Of a stretch of 64,000 nucleotides of DNA, positions 59,411 through 61,340 are shown one piece after another. The notes below the pieces were generated by a model, which did not search any database, was not told the DNA's origin, and saw nothing but the letters and a program-made list of their open reading frames with translations. Numbering within the stretch: position 1 is the first letter of the stretch; each line of letters starts with the position of its first letter. The DNA is from Icerya purchasi (taxonomy: Eukaryota; Arthropoda; Insecta; Hemiptera; Monophlebidae). A program made the position numbers and the translations under genes. The stretch is from the NCBI GenBank assembly GCA_039619475.1, contig CM077116.1, forward strand, positions 99,865,164-99,929,163, in the 5' to 3' direction.

Positions 59411-60968
59411 GTGCCAAATTATCACCTTTTTCACGGTAATTCTGTAATAATGTGCCCGACGATCGCGTTAATGCTCTCTTAATCGATGTTAAATACTGTA
59501 CAATAGCAAAGTCTAAATGCGCAGTTTCATCGATTCGCCATCGGTAATATCGATCATCGAATGCGATTTATCGAAAAAAGGGATTTCGAAAAAGCAGAGA
59601 TGTGATCTTATTTCAGCTGGCCGAAATCGGTTAGTTAAAAATTACTACTCGAGAATATTATTTCGTCCGCCAGAAATATTTATTCGGAAATACGATCGGC
59701 ATAAGAAATAGGGATTGCTAATAAAAAGAGAGCGAATTAAGCGGGCTATTAAAAATTTCCCCGCGAACAAATTTGAAAATACAATGACACCCCGATGCTA
59801 TGACTGCACACATGCTAGGAAACGCTAATATAGCAAAAGGAAAAATATAGGGCTAACAACGTTCTAGGGTAATAGACCGATTTTCGGTTAATTGTGCAAG
59901 AAAGGAAAAAATGTATGTAGTATGTATGTGCAAACACGTGCGTGCACACACATATATAGGTATAGACGTATATAGTGCGTATGTGTACACACACACACGC
60001 GCGCATATATATATATGATTGTGTGTTAATCAAATTTTTATAATTATTGTAAATTTGTTTTTCTTTTTTTCTTTTTTTTTTTGCGATTTTAGACCGATGG
60101 ATCGAGAGTTGTCGTGGGCCAATCAAATGTCGGCAGCAACGCCAGTCTCGGGTCTGGAGGAGGAAATGACGCCAATAGTGCGGAGAACGCACTCGACTCT
60201 TTGCTAGAAGAATTGAAGACTTTCTCCAAGTTACCCGTTCCCGGGCAGCACGGAACCGGTACGCTTCGAAGACTAAACTCCTATCCGAGTTCTACCGAAA
60301 AGCCGCCAGTTCCGGAACGCAATTCAGAGTTGACGAATAAGCGCGTTCCACCGCCGCCGCCACCGAGAACCAGTTCCAAGTCGCCGTTAGCCTCACCGAC
60401 GAACGTGAGCGCGCCAGTTCGAAGTTTAAGCCTCAGCAGTCCTACCCGAAAGAGTTCCTTAAGCGCCATCCCGAAACTGTTGAAGGATAAAATCGATACT
60501 TCGACAGCTTCGTCTTCTAGCTGCGAATCGATCAATTCGCAAGAAGGCATCCAGAATCCGCAGTCGCGCCAGGAACAGTTGGAGATTCGTCATCAGGAAC
60601 TGCTGCGGAAGCAGAAAGCGTTACAAGAGCAGTACACCCGACTGCAACAGCTACAGCGAATCCCGGCTCCAGACTTGCTGCAGCTGAAGAAGACCGGCAG
60701 CGAAAGTAACCTAATCGGCAAACTGGGTCTAGGTTTCGCAGCCGCTAACAGCGTTAATACGATATCCGGCAGTCTGTCCCAGTTGGCAGCCGGAACCGCT
60801 ACGAAGTCCGACGAAAGTTCCAACGCCGTCGGCCCCACTACTACTGTCCTATCATCAACCGGGGCTGTTCCCGGTGCGGCGCCGCCTGCACTCGTTAACG
60901 ACAATAGCGTCAACTCTACAGCGACTAACCAATCGAATAACAAGGTCTACGAAACTGATATTCTTTGA
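57..60968 (+). CDS. CG32809-like: AIP3/coiled-coil scaffold gene (SRCIN1/KIAA1217 family), 3' part, 15 exons
   Basis: Joined coding exons are 57-204, 6632-6767, 11590-11727, 12754-12869, 20550-20597, 24962-25051, 28339-28401, 28542-28625, 29353-29506, 29600-29722, 32734-32841, 34090-34188, 37660-37743, 43663-43753 and 60093-60968. The sum is 2358 nt, about 785 residues plus TGA. All borders are AG/GT and phases agree throughout. The product has a proline/serine-rich N part, the helix 'RVEHMERQLANLTGLVQKAL', the AIP3-type core ('LTPEMYNQLRGLQKRAKDLR', 'TVEELRGNVINR', 'RCKKLTGTLVTLKR'), and a low-complexity tail with a proline run and a final coiled coil. Vertebrate relatives p140Cap and sickle tail are cytoplasmic scaffolds tied to Src signalling, actin and synaptic or cell-contact structures. 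A similar role here is inference. Upstream exons lie outside the window. Confidence 0.93.
751..846 (+). mobile_element. 5'-truncated LINE family A copy (3' tail only)
   Basis: The stretch beginning 'tctgatcggattaaaatata' and ending 'gttgatgagtcgaaaaaag' matches, with scattered changes, the last coding codons and 3'UTR of the LINE copy at 13423-14200. Only about 95 bp remain, ending in an A-rich tail. It is a dead insertion in sense orientation to the host gene. The assignment rests on alignment to the other copies in this window. Confidence 0.75.
4021..4102 (+). repeat. Dispersed repeat, copy 1 (RTE/Penelope-like 3' tail)
   Basis: The segment contains 'ttcctcatgacc', 'aaactgtccaaatttt' and 'ggatggatagtttcggagtc' and runs into a TA-rich tail (4115-4141). 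It aligns with 4890-4972 at roughly 85 percent by eye. Such tails, ending in 'catttttatatatatag', are typical of short non-LTR or SINE-like insect repeats. A 'cagcagacccgcagacgttg' landmark at 3504-3523 may belong to the same element. Confidence 0.55.
4115..4141. repeat. (AT)n microsatellite
   Basis: About 13 uninterrupted TA dinucleotides at the end of repeat copy 1. Confidence 0.9.
4890..5024 (+). repeat. Dispersed repeat, copy 2 (RTE/Penelope-like 3' tail)
   Basis: This copy carries the same block as 4021-4102 and then a more complete 3' end ('acatacattcatttttatat'). It shows that copy 1 lost part of the tail. There is no coding capacity. Confidence 0.55.
5714..5938. repeat. Foldback palindrome, about 95-bp arms
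   Basis: The left arm (5714-5808) and right arm (5841-5938) are near-perfect reverse complements, for example 'ttactttagagtaaatt' with 'aatttactctaaagtaa' and 'aaaacgttttatatccca' with 'gggatataaaacgtttt'. Even the spacer is partly self-complementary. The 13-bp direct repeat 'aagttgaagactt' sits at 5632-5644 and 5939-5951. It directly abuts the right arm but lies 69 bp from the left one. This is probably a foldback or MITE insertion. No coding content. Confidence 0.85.
6632..6767 (+). CDS. CG32809-like: Coding exon 2 (phase 1 in, 2 out)
   Basis: The acceptor 'tttgtag' ends at 6631 and the donor 'gtacgg' starts at 6768. The 136 nt read in frame as GFMSSPERAVAPPRGYNPYR, then LYEDPYYAQFAARSNSITPI. 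The Tyr/Pro-rich segment with 'YEDPYYAQF' is probably unstructured, with potential tyrosine phosphorylation sites; that is inference. Retention of intron 2 would stop the frame 3 codons later. Confidence 0.87.
7502..7690 (+). repeat. Dispersed repeat shared with 54972-55165
   Basis: Blocks 'ttcccaaaactcgattcttt', 'ttttatgtaaattaatta' and 'gtattaatataaaaaca' recur in the same order at 54972-55165, inside the Harbinger-type element. This is therefore probably a fragment or solo end of the same transposon family. It has no coding capacity. Confidence 0.65.
8598..8921 (-). pseudogene. LINE A ORF2 C-terminal fragment
   Basis: 107 codons with 'RLRFEHSLLPSSLFRFSL', 'CPLHPSN...CDSDHVMFECASL' and terminal SDRIKI. 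They line up with the C terminus of the + strand copy at 13423-14118. The Cys/His pattern is the usual C-terminal zinc knuckle of Jockey-like elements. Confidence 0.8.
9506..10012 (-). pseudogene. LINE A reverse transcriptase C-terminal fragment
   Basis: A 168-codon open frame on the minus strand. Residues about 4-50 ('LMFYKSFIRSILDYCSYIYR', then the CLRLCLGA block) match the thumb region of Jockey/R1-type reverse transcriptases. The catalytic FADD box is absent; it would lie further 5', beyond the truncated or decayed part. Upstream sequence (10030-10200, minus) resembles the preceding RT segment but has stops. Confidence 0.8.
11590..11727 (+). CDS. CG32809-like: Coding exon 3 (phase 2 in, 2 out)
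   Basis: The acceptor 'cattacag' ends at 11589 and the donor 'gtatgt' starts at 11728. The length is 138 nt, a multiple of three. It reads NEAELLDESFNLYGASVKLP, then VASPRGNPYNIAAAAPAAIA and PTFDATR. This is an Ala/Pro-rich linker just before the first helical segment. Symmetric phase makes it skippable without a frameshift. Confidence 0.87.
11728..12753 (+). other. Intron 3 (1.0 kb)
   Basis: No repeat or gene recognised. AT-rich with scattered CG; it ends in the acceptor 'gatgacag'. Confidence 0.7.
12754..12869 (+). CDS. CG32809-like: Coding exon 4: conserved helix (phase 2 in, 1 out)
   Basis: 116 nt, with acceptor 'gatgacag' and donor 'gtacgt'. It encodes 'LRVEHMERQLANLTGLVQKA', then LTHTPTSSPREREFSVSSG. 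This amphipathic helix is one of the best-conserved stretches of the SRCIN1/KIAA1217/CG32809 family and marks the beginning of the AIP3-like region. It is a key piece of evidence for the gene's identity. Confidence 0.92.
13423..14118 (+). pseudogene. LINE A RNase H and C-terminal domain (truncated ORF2)
   Basis: The frame is open from the insertion boundary to TAA at 14116-14118. It contains the RNase H signature 'LLWVPGHSGIFGNEAADSLA' (about residues 43-62), an Arg/Phe-rich stretch, and a Cys/His cluster 'CPLHPDDATICDADHVFFQC' typical of the C terminus of Jockey-like ORF2. The endonuclease and reverse transcriptase are missing through 5' truncation, so the product cannot mobilise itself. Confidence 0.85.
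13423..14200 (+). mobile_element. 5'-truncated LINE family A insertion with 11-bp TSD
   Basis: The insertion begins inside the RNase H domain ('DSLSALQAISS') and ends in an A tail (14178-14199). The 11-bp duplication 'attttcctctt' is present at 13412-13422 and 14201-14211, just as expected for target-primed reverse transcription. The remaining frame is open for 231 codons, suggesting a fairly recent insertion. It lies in sense orientation within intron 4 of the host gene. Confidence 0.92.
15130..15472 (+). mobile_element. Diverged LINE family A copy (3' end)
   Basis: 'gccatccgtatcctgccttt' followed by a Phe/Pro-rich stretch parallels the 'IVRMRFGHSLLPS' block of the 13.4-kb copy. The terminal 'ctgacgagcctgagaagaa' plus A tail (to 15472) matches the family's 3' end. 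The copy is strongly mutated, with indels and no open frame, and is clearly older than 13423-14200. Confidence 0.65.
15498..15855. mobile_element. Harbinger-type MITE 1, 358 bp, TTA duplication
   Basis: The left inverted repeat is 'ggctaaactcacacggacta' plus about 15 bp. The right end (15822-15855) is its diverged reverse complement, ending 'ggtttagcc'. TTA flanks both sides (15495-15497 and 15856-15858), fitting the TWA target duplication of PIF/Harbinger elements. No coding frame is supported, so it is a non-autonomous MITE. Confidence 0.75.
15859..15939. mobile_element. MITE 2: 81 bp made only of two inverted repeats
   Basis: 'cttaactcacacgaaccact' through 'ttcgaccac' is followed, after a short spacer, by its near-perfect reverse complement ending 'cgtgtgagttaagcc'. 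TTA flanks it at 15856-15858 (shared with MITE 1) and 15940-15942. There is essentially no interior. The arms are much more alike to each other than those of MITE 1, so it seems younger or gene-converted. Confidence 0.8.
16099..16128. repeat. (AC)n(AT)n microsatellite
   Basis: An AC dinucleotide run passes directly into AT. Confidence 0.85.
18752..18905 (+). mobile_element. tRNA-derived SINE, copy 1
   Basis: The tRNA-like head has an A-box-like 'gttgattaggcagtgtgg' and the B-box-like 'gggattcaaattcc'. After it come a body ('aaaatttcacttgctctgg') and a long A-rich tail. The element at 32017-32158 has the same layout and related sequence ('cagctac...gattaggcagtg' versus 'cagctac...gattaagcagtg'). 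Pol III promoter boxes plus an A tail indicate a LINE-mobilised SINE. Confidence 0.72.
19330..19408 (-). pseudogene. LINE reverse-transcriptase N-terminal fragment
   Basis: Read on the minus strand, the frame gives SDGADDEKAEVFAKHLSEVF followed by KPN. This is the characteristic stretch just before the reverse transcriptase fingers in Jockey/CR1-type elements. No further RT motif is legible around it. The neighbourhood 18930-19330 on the same strand may be more of the element, but I cannot confirm it. Confidence 0.65.
19740..19945 (-). mobile_element. tRNA-derived SINE, second family
   Basis: The minus strand shows an A box 'tagcctagtggttaag' (19913-19928) and a B box 'ggatcgaagtc' (19847-19857) with tRNA-like spacing. 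After them comes a body with 'gggtaccagaaaaatctggg'. Box sequences differ from the 18.75-kb SINE, so it is another family or subfamily. The 3' boundary (towards 19740) is uncertain. It is too irregular to fold as a functional tRNA. Confidence 0.68.
20550..20597 (+). CDS. CG32809-like: Coding exon 5 (48 nt, phase 1 in, 1 out)
   Basis: The acceptor 'ttttaacag' ends at 20549 and the donor 'gtgatt' starts at 20598. It encodes DDSFVHSEPKPPKLGKG, a short Pro/Lys linker. It is the first of four symmetric phase-1 exons. The size and phase suit a cassette exon. Confidence 0.78.
20881..20911. repeat. (ATC)n microsatellite
   Basis: About nine ATC units, then an imperfect continuation to 20920. Confidence 0.9.
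22602..24030 (-). mobile_element. LINE family B (Jockey-like) reverse transcriptase relic
   Basis: Minus-strand fragments appear in order. 'DEIFAQHLSRIF' lies near 23672-23630, the RT box 'QFGFRNKRSTI' near 23249-23210, and 'FDRAWHLVLKLNSILPANCC' near 23140-23080. The region of 'AGVP' lies near 23000, and 'VYINKQQILVGNSSKHLGIW' lies within the open frame 22871-22602. Stops and frame changes separate the blocks, and no intact FADD box is readable. No A tail or duplication was found, so limits are approximate. Confidence 0.78.
24962..25051 (+). CDS. CG32809-like: Coding exon 6 (90 nt, phase 1 in, 1 out)
   Basis: The acceptor 'tttgcag' ends at 24961 and the donor 'gtatgt' starts at 25052. It reads DKSVSFEKSVSFSDDPPDMN, then CPKQHSPQSL. 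The duplicated 'SVSFEK/SVSFSD' is a Ser-rich patch well suited to phosphorylation. The two other frames hit stops, which fixes the phase. Confidence 0.88.
25052..28338 (+). other. Intron 6 (3.3 kb)
   Basis: AT-rich. It has an (AT)n tract near 26417-26434 and no gene or classifiable repeat. A GC-richer patch at 25085-25170 and 'ccgctagcgcgcccaggg' near 25730 stand out, but I cannot classify them. Confidence 0.65.
28339..28401 (+). CDS. CG32809-like: Coding exon 7 (63 nt, phase 1 in, 1 out)
   Basis: The acceptor 'gtttag' ends at 28338 and the donor 'gtaaac' starts at 28402. It reads ADTKPTKPAIKSSTLPRTSS followed by Q. The segment is basic and Ser/Thr/Pro-rich. Its symmetric phase allows skipping. 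Confidence 0.86.
28470..28515. repeat. 15-bp tandem repeat, 3 units, in a 140-bp intron
   Basis: The unit 'ttttaccgaacgaac' is repeated about three times just upstream of the acceptor of exon 8, occupying a third of the shortest intron but one. Confidence 0.8.
28542..28625 (+). CDS. CG32809-like: Coding exon 8 (84 nt, phase 1 in, 1 out)
   Basis: The acceptor 'tttccgtag' ends at 28541 and the donor 'gtaagt' starts at 28626. It reads ERERLKPVPPPKPLNLSTVT, then YDGRTVYR. The 'PVPPPKPL' stretch is a plausible SH3 or profilin ligand, by sequence only. It is the last of the four symmetric phase-1 exons. Confidence 0.9.
28626..29352 (+). other. Intron 8 (727 bp)
   Basis: AT-rich, with no repeat or ORF of note. 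Confidence 0.75.
29353..29506 (+). CDS. CG32809-like: Coding exon 9: AIP3 core (phase 1 in, 2 out)
   Basis: The acceptor 'tttcag' ends at 29352 and the donor 'gtaata' starts at 29507; 154 nt. It encodes DLQLTPEMYNQLRGLQKRAK, then DLRQELRNLRRISQAQTHTI and RETIKDTFIKIR. The heptad-like pattern of this segment is the hallmark of the AIP3/sickle-tail homology region. It gives the most confident assignment in the window. Confidence 0.96.
29600..29722 (+). CDS. CG32809-like: Coding exon 10: AIP3 region (123 nt, phase 2 in, 2 out)
   Basis: The acceptor 'gtctag' ends at 29599 and the donor 'gtaagt' starts at 29723. Intron 9 is only 93 bp. The second half 'KIRVQREEELYKQEMIRLET' is a normal conserved coiled coil. 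The first half, SVIVSGGENLWCGTANSE, looks more variable, including a Gly/Trp/Cys patch, and corresponds to the linker between the two helices in relatives. The exon is symmetric in phase. Confidence 0.9.
30477..31205 (+). mobile_element. Internally deleted mariner, 729 bp, TA-flanked
   Basis: Terminal inverted repeats of about 26 bp share 'acgttcaaaaagtaag' (left 30477-30502, right 31180-31205) with 4 mismatches, and TA lies on each side. The interior keeps the first and last parts of a mariner transposase and lacks the DDD catalytic core. At about 0.73 kb instead of the usual 1.3 kb, it is a non-autonomous deletion derivative. Confidence 0.92.
30644..31000 (+). pseudogene. Mariner transposase N-terminal helix-turn-helix fragment
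   Basis: ATG at 30644 opens MSEILKVAADYELRSVIRFL. After one frameshift near 30710 the frame 30743-31000 carries 'MSIQHMRKWYREFQRGRTNV' and 'RPSVISNELVRKIKKTL', the paired DNA-binding domain of mariner transposases. The frame ends at the deletion. Sequence 31038-31104 reads QNKLISRLNQCLNLKGEYVE and K-stop, the transposase C terminus, showing where the break rejoins. Confidence 0.88.
31206..31259. repeat. (AT)n microsatellite, about 27 units
   Basis: The longest dinucleotide tract in the window. It starts at the TA target duplication of the mariner and probably grew from it. Confidence 0.9.
32017..32158 (+). mobile_element. tRNA-derived SINE, copy 2
   Basis: Same architecture as 18752-18905: 'cagctac', 'ggattaagcagtgg' (A-box-like), a degenerate B box, 'tttcacttccg', then an 18-A tail. 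The two copies differ at many positions and are old. Confidence 0.68.
32734..32841 (+). CDS. CG32809-like: Coding exon 11: AIP3 region (108 nt, phase 2 in, 2 out)
   Basis: The acceptor 'acttctag' ends at 32733 and the donor 'gttcgt' starts at 32842. It reads TELETTVEELRGNVINRKTR, then VNMSDVENMALILSKS. It is strongly conserved in the family and is part of the helical AIP3 core. Symmetric phase. Confidence 0.94.
32842..34089 (+). other. Intron 11 (1.25 kb)
   Basis: No gene. A G-rich patch (33363-33381) is the only compositional oddity. Confidence 0.7.
34090..34188 (+). CDS. CG32809-like: Coding exon 12: AIP3 region (99 nt, phase 2 in, 2 out)
   Basis: The acceptor 'ttatag' ends at 34089 and the donor 'gtaagt' starts at 34189. 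It reads SKTVADLKLKFPNLQSDLKM, then LIGQDLDRVVVLEA. 'KTVADLK.KFP' is a family signature. Symmetric phase. Confidence 0.94.
34189..37659 (+). other. Intron 12 (3.5 kb), nothing recognised
   Basis: AT-rich intron with short frames in both directions (e.g. 34983-35201 and 36879-37124, minus) that match no family I know and lack coding signals. No inverted-repeat element was found by eye. Confidence 0.65.
37660..37743 (+). CDS. CG32809-like: Coding exon 13: AIP3 region (84 nt, phase 2 in, 2 out)
   Basis: The acceptor 'aaattag' ends at 37659 and the donor 'gtatcg' starts at 37744. It reads AFLKEEPDKLETALKRCKKL, then TGTLVTLKR. 'FLKEEPD.LE.AL.RCKKLTGTL' is diagnostic for the family. Symmetric phase. 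Confidence 0.95.
38003..38955 (+). pseudogene. LINE family C RT/RNase H fragment inside mariner
   Basis: Blocks in order are VCVKFHNRRLCRPDSDITLF, 'IKFLGLVFDEKLS', 'LKNKCVKSLNIL', 'SLTLSKLTYGCQVYSSSNKA' and 'LLKSLDTIHHTAIRI' (thumb of Jockey-like RT). They are followed by RNase H pieces 'LYTDGAK' (38728-38748) and 'ELYGIFFCLWEYLQSYPQRR', then 'AFLITDSLQSIRTL'. Several frameshifts and a stop occur. The fragment ends inside RNase H without an A tail, so it did not arrive as a normal retrotransposition. Confidence 0.85.
38960..39329 (-). pseudogene. Mariner transposase N-terminal fragment (composite unit)
   Basis: The minus-strand frame 39329-39078 contains 'RSYAKIETFRSGTPTEIHAA' and 'FEEVCGSDT'. 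It continues after a frameshift as 'SHWVKKFNESCLSIDNASRT', 'GRPRTS' and 'IAIVATLMDEDRCM', ending at the junction with the LINE. This is the helix-turn-helix half of the transposase. The DDD catalytic half is absent. Confidence 0.85.
40950..41220 (+). pseudogene. Mariner transposase N-terminal relic
   Basis: 'SVVEMLNFWRACFA' (about 41037-41078), 'WYKRFQGRKKD' (about 41100-41132) and 'DERPGRASMLTTDE' (about 41139-41180) lie in order in different frames. They correspond to the DNA-binding domain of mariner transposases. Stops and frameshifts are many, no DDD region follows, and terminal repeats were not found. It is a different mariner lineage from the elements at 30.5 and 38 kb. Confidence 0.65.
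43180..43440 (-). pseudogene. Non-LTR retrotransposon C-terminal fragment
   Basis: On the minus strand 'NKWNWAGHVARLTDVR' (43400-43353) is the common C-terminal motif W.GH.AR of insect non-LTR elements (RTE/CR1/R4-like ORFs). After a frame change comes 'WTEEVLNWRP', and later a stretch reading 'GYTWIRVAQDKHRWTNLGEA'. The catalytic part is gone. The family cannot be named more closely. Confidence 0.75.
43663..43753 (+). CDS. CG32809-like: Coding exon 14 (91 nt, phase 2 in, 0 out)
   Basis: The acceptor 'cccgattag' ends at 43662 and the donor 'gtaaga' starts at 43754. It reads RLASVQEQRLPDSRLSPTTD, then ETPPITPTSGK. It follows exon 13 in frame ('LVTLKR-LASVQEQRLP') and opens the Thr/Pro-rich C-terminal tail. 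Confidence 0.92.
45181..45214. repeat. (GC)n(GT)n microsatellite
   Basis: A CG-alternating run passes into GT repeats. Alternating purine-pyrimidine DNA of this type is a Z-DNA candidate. Confidence 0.9.
45252..46541 (+). mobile_element. Non-autonomous hAT element, 1290 bp
   Basis: The ends are 'cagggatgttgcgga' and, reverse-complemented, 'caaggatgttgcgga'; the hAT terminal CAGRG rule holds on the left. Flanking 8-mers 'atatatat' (45244-45251) and 'gtatatat' (46542-46549) agree at 7 of 8 positions, suiting the hAT 8-bp duplication. Both subterminal regions carry repeated GCATCCGC/GCGGATG motifs, probable transposase sites. A BED zinc-finger remnant is inside, with no RNase H-like catalytic domain. 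Confidence 0.88.
45643..45850 (+). pseudogene. hAT transposase BED zinc-finger fragment
   Basis: The frame opens with MPPPTQSLI, then an in-frame TGA, then AYFKPDKHERDKFQCKICNK, TNSHKSCATMFLKNNLKSMH and PEQFSQL. The C-x2-C ... H-x4/5 pattern ('CKIC', 'LKSMH') and the leading aromatic residues are those of BED fingers. It is followed by an A run (45845-45863), after which no coding sequence continues. Confidence 0.83.
47688..48640 (+). mobile_element. Tigger/pogo-type DNA transposon relic, 953 bp
   Basis: The termini are 'tagtaaaaccgcgattatcc' on the left and, reverse-complemented, 'cagtaaaaccccgattatcc' on the right, with TA outside each (47686-47687 and 48641-48642). These are typical pogo/Tigger ends. 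The interior keeps only a mutated transposase C terminus. The DDD part is missing. Confidence 0.86.
47830..48120 (+). pseudogene. Tigger transposase C-terminal fragment
   Basis: Readable blocks are KEWIDNYEIDPG, a stop, 'RIFTDEEIFK', an acidic stretch 'SESENEEEVEIAEQR', then 'ALQTVITYFEQQTDHRHSAV' and a basic tail with 'QKETD'. The order matches the C-terminal end of pogo/Tigger transposases, which usually close with a 'TDFF/TDFL'-like motif; 'LTDFL' is readable at 48096-48110. Frames change at least twice. Confidence 0.75.
49505..49995 (+). pseudogene. LINE family D relic (RT box 'LDIEGAFS' to RNase H)
   Basis: 'LDIEGAFSINT' at 49505-49537 is the RT box seen in R1/Jockey-like elements. 'ISLSVPFTAELLSINKALNF' (49680-49737) and then 'IPSHLG' / 'LNDVVDIAAKSASSNE' (49907-49978) are the start and the W-P-S-H region of its RNase H. 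Most of the RT between the blocks is deleted and the frame is broken. Nothing intact remains. Confidence 0.72.
50015..50131. repeat. Palindrome, about 57-bp arms
   Basis: 'aataaaacaattatttaat' is mirrored by 'attgaataattgttttatt' and 'attaagtaaatt' by 'aatttacttaat', with the centre at about 50074 and no real loop. It is AT-rich and probably a small foldback/MITE or a replication-derived palindrome. Confidence 0.8.
50564..50617. repeat. (AT)n microsatellite, about 26 units
   Basis: A TA run, then 'gcgtgtgtgtgtaagtgtg'. Confidence 0.9.
53496..53625 (+). CDS. MADF-like first exon within the Harbinger-type element
   Basis: The ATG at 53496 opens MGERLIEKVKNYPILYNPEL, then IDYCEVTLQQTVWQEIRNEL and QII, followed by a possible donor 'ggtatt' (GT at 53626). 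'LIE.V..YP.LYN' and 'W.EI...L' are the first two conserved parts of the MADF DNA-binding domain; the remaining 40 or so residues (normally 'W..LRD') are not found downstream. If unspliced, the frame ends at TAA about 8 codons later (53649). Probably a truncated transposon gene rather than a host gene. Confidence 0.7.
54972..55165 (+). repeat. Copy of the repeat at 7502-7690, within the Harbinger-type element
   Basis: It shares 'ttcccaaaact', 'ttttatgtaaattaat' and 'gtattaatataaaa' in collinear order with 7502-7690. It links the intron-2 fragment to this transposon family. Confidence 0.65.
57536..58527 (-). mobile_element. Internally deleted piggyBac-type element, 992 bp, TTAA-flanked
   Basis: TTAA lies on both sides (57532-57535 and 58528-58531). 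The ends 'cccggcgtcattgtgg' and, reverse-complemented, 'cccagcgtcattgtgg' are inverted repeats. The minus strand keeps the beginning of a transposase (MSYENEQSRLLALFEQ at about 58231-58184) and its end. The catalytic core is gone. TTAA target and CCC termini are diagnostic of the superfamily. Confidence 0.92.
57911..58231 (-). pseudogene. piggyBac transposase N- plus C-terminal remnant
   Basis: From ATG at 58231 the frame reads the acidic N terminus (MSYENEQSRLLALFEQTCTS), passes the deletion junction near 'EEEYGELTERL', and continues with 'DLPSEYKLKN'. After a 1-nt shift in an A run comes 'RCKDCPSGKDKKTRHS', then a stop replacing the expected Cys, then 'KCNKPICMQHIIPECQSC'. This is the Cys-rich C-terminal domain of piggyBac transposases, ending at TAA at 57911-57913. 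Confidence 0.85.
59366..59409. repeat. Poly-T tract, 44 bases
   Basis: The longest homopolymer in the window, 680 bp upstream of the terminal exon. It could be the reversed A tail of a lost retroelement, but no body was recognised next to it. Confidence 0.9.
60093..60968 (+). CDS. CG32809-like: Terminal coding exon 15 (phase 0) with stop
   Basis: A strong pyrimidine tract (60062-60082) and acceptor 'gattttag' end at 60092. The exon runs 291 codons to TGA 60966-60968. It opens TDGSRVVVGQSNVGSNASLG, then 'NALDSLLEELKTFSKLPVPG', a proline run PPPPPP (60348-60365) followed by basic 'RTSSK', and Ser-rich 'VRSLSLSSPTRKSSLSAIPK'. A coiled coil 'QEQLEIRHQELLRKQKALQE' (about 60570-60629) follows, then a low-complexity Ala/Ser/Thr tail and the end 'NKVYETDIL'. 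GC content is clearly higher than in the introns. The proline run is a plausible SH3 ligand, in keeping with the Src link of p140Cap, by inference. Confidence 0.95.
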   Translation, partial: TDGSRVVVGQSNVGSNASLGSGGGNDANSAENALDSLLEELKTFSKLPVPGQHGTGTLRRLNSYPSSTEKPPVPERNSELTNKRVPPPPPPRTSSKSPLASPTNVSAPVRSLSLSSPTRKSSLSAIPKLLKDKIDTSTASSSSCESINSQEGIQNPQSRQEQLEIRHQELLRKQKALQEQYTRLQQLQRIPAPDLLQLKKTGSESNLIGKLGLGFAAANSVNTISGSLSQLAAGTATKSDESSNAVGPTTTVLSSTGAVPGAAPPALVNDNSVNSTATNQSNNKVYETDIL

Positions 60969-61340
60969 CAAATAATCGGAATTTTCCAAAACTACGCTCG
61001 TCTGTTTTGCGTCCTCTCTTAGTTACCACTGCGAGCAGCGTTGTTATCATCGTTTGTCGATTGACTACCCTCTCTCGTCTGCCGGTAATTTACTTGGCGT
61101 CGATCATCCACACATCTCATCCACATCAGCTTAAGATGCTCCAGGAAGTGGCACACGCTGCCGACTGATTAGCGTACACAGCGTGTGTCTTATTACGAAC
61201 TATGATGATGTAAAAAAAATGTTGGTTTCATTAGACCCTTTTCCTTCCGTGCCGGCTCAGTAATTCGTTCGAGAATCGATCACTCGGAGGATCGAAACAT
61301 TAAAAGAAAATAGTGAAAAAAAGGCGATAAGAAGAATAAA
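60969..61340 (+). other. CG32809-like: Probable 3'UTR with first poly(A) signal
   Basis: Sequence after the stop stays GC-richer than the introns up to about 61280. An AATAAA lies at 61335-61340. Further AATAAA hexamers at 62297, 63353 and 63984 could define longer UTRs. Which one is used cannot be decided from sequence. Confidence 0.5.

Larger units (their letters stand above)
43754..60092 (+). other. Intron 14 (16.3 kb), DNA-transposon cluster
   Basis: The largest intron. It holds a hAT (45252-46541), a Tigger in a palindrome (47558-48771), a LINE relic (49505-49995), a second palindrome (50015-50131), a Harbinger-type element (53231-55369) and a piggyBac (57536-58527), plus microsatellites and a 44-T run. 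No extra host exon was found, although a small phase-0 symmetric exon could be missed. Stretches 43760-45170, 50750-53220, 55380-57530 and 58540-59360 show nothing I can name. Confidence 0.7.

Noticed and set aside
60281..60943. Minus-strand ORFs opposite the terminal exon
   Set aside because: They are antisense shadows of the GC-richer coding exon 15.
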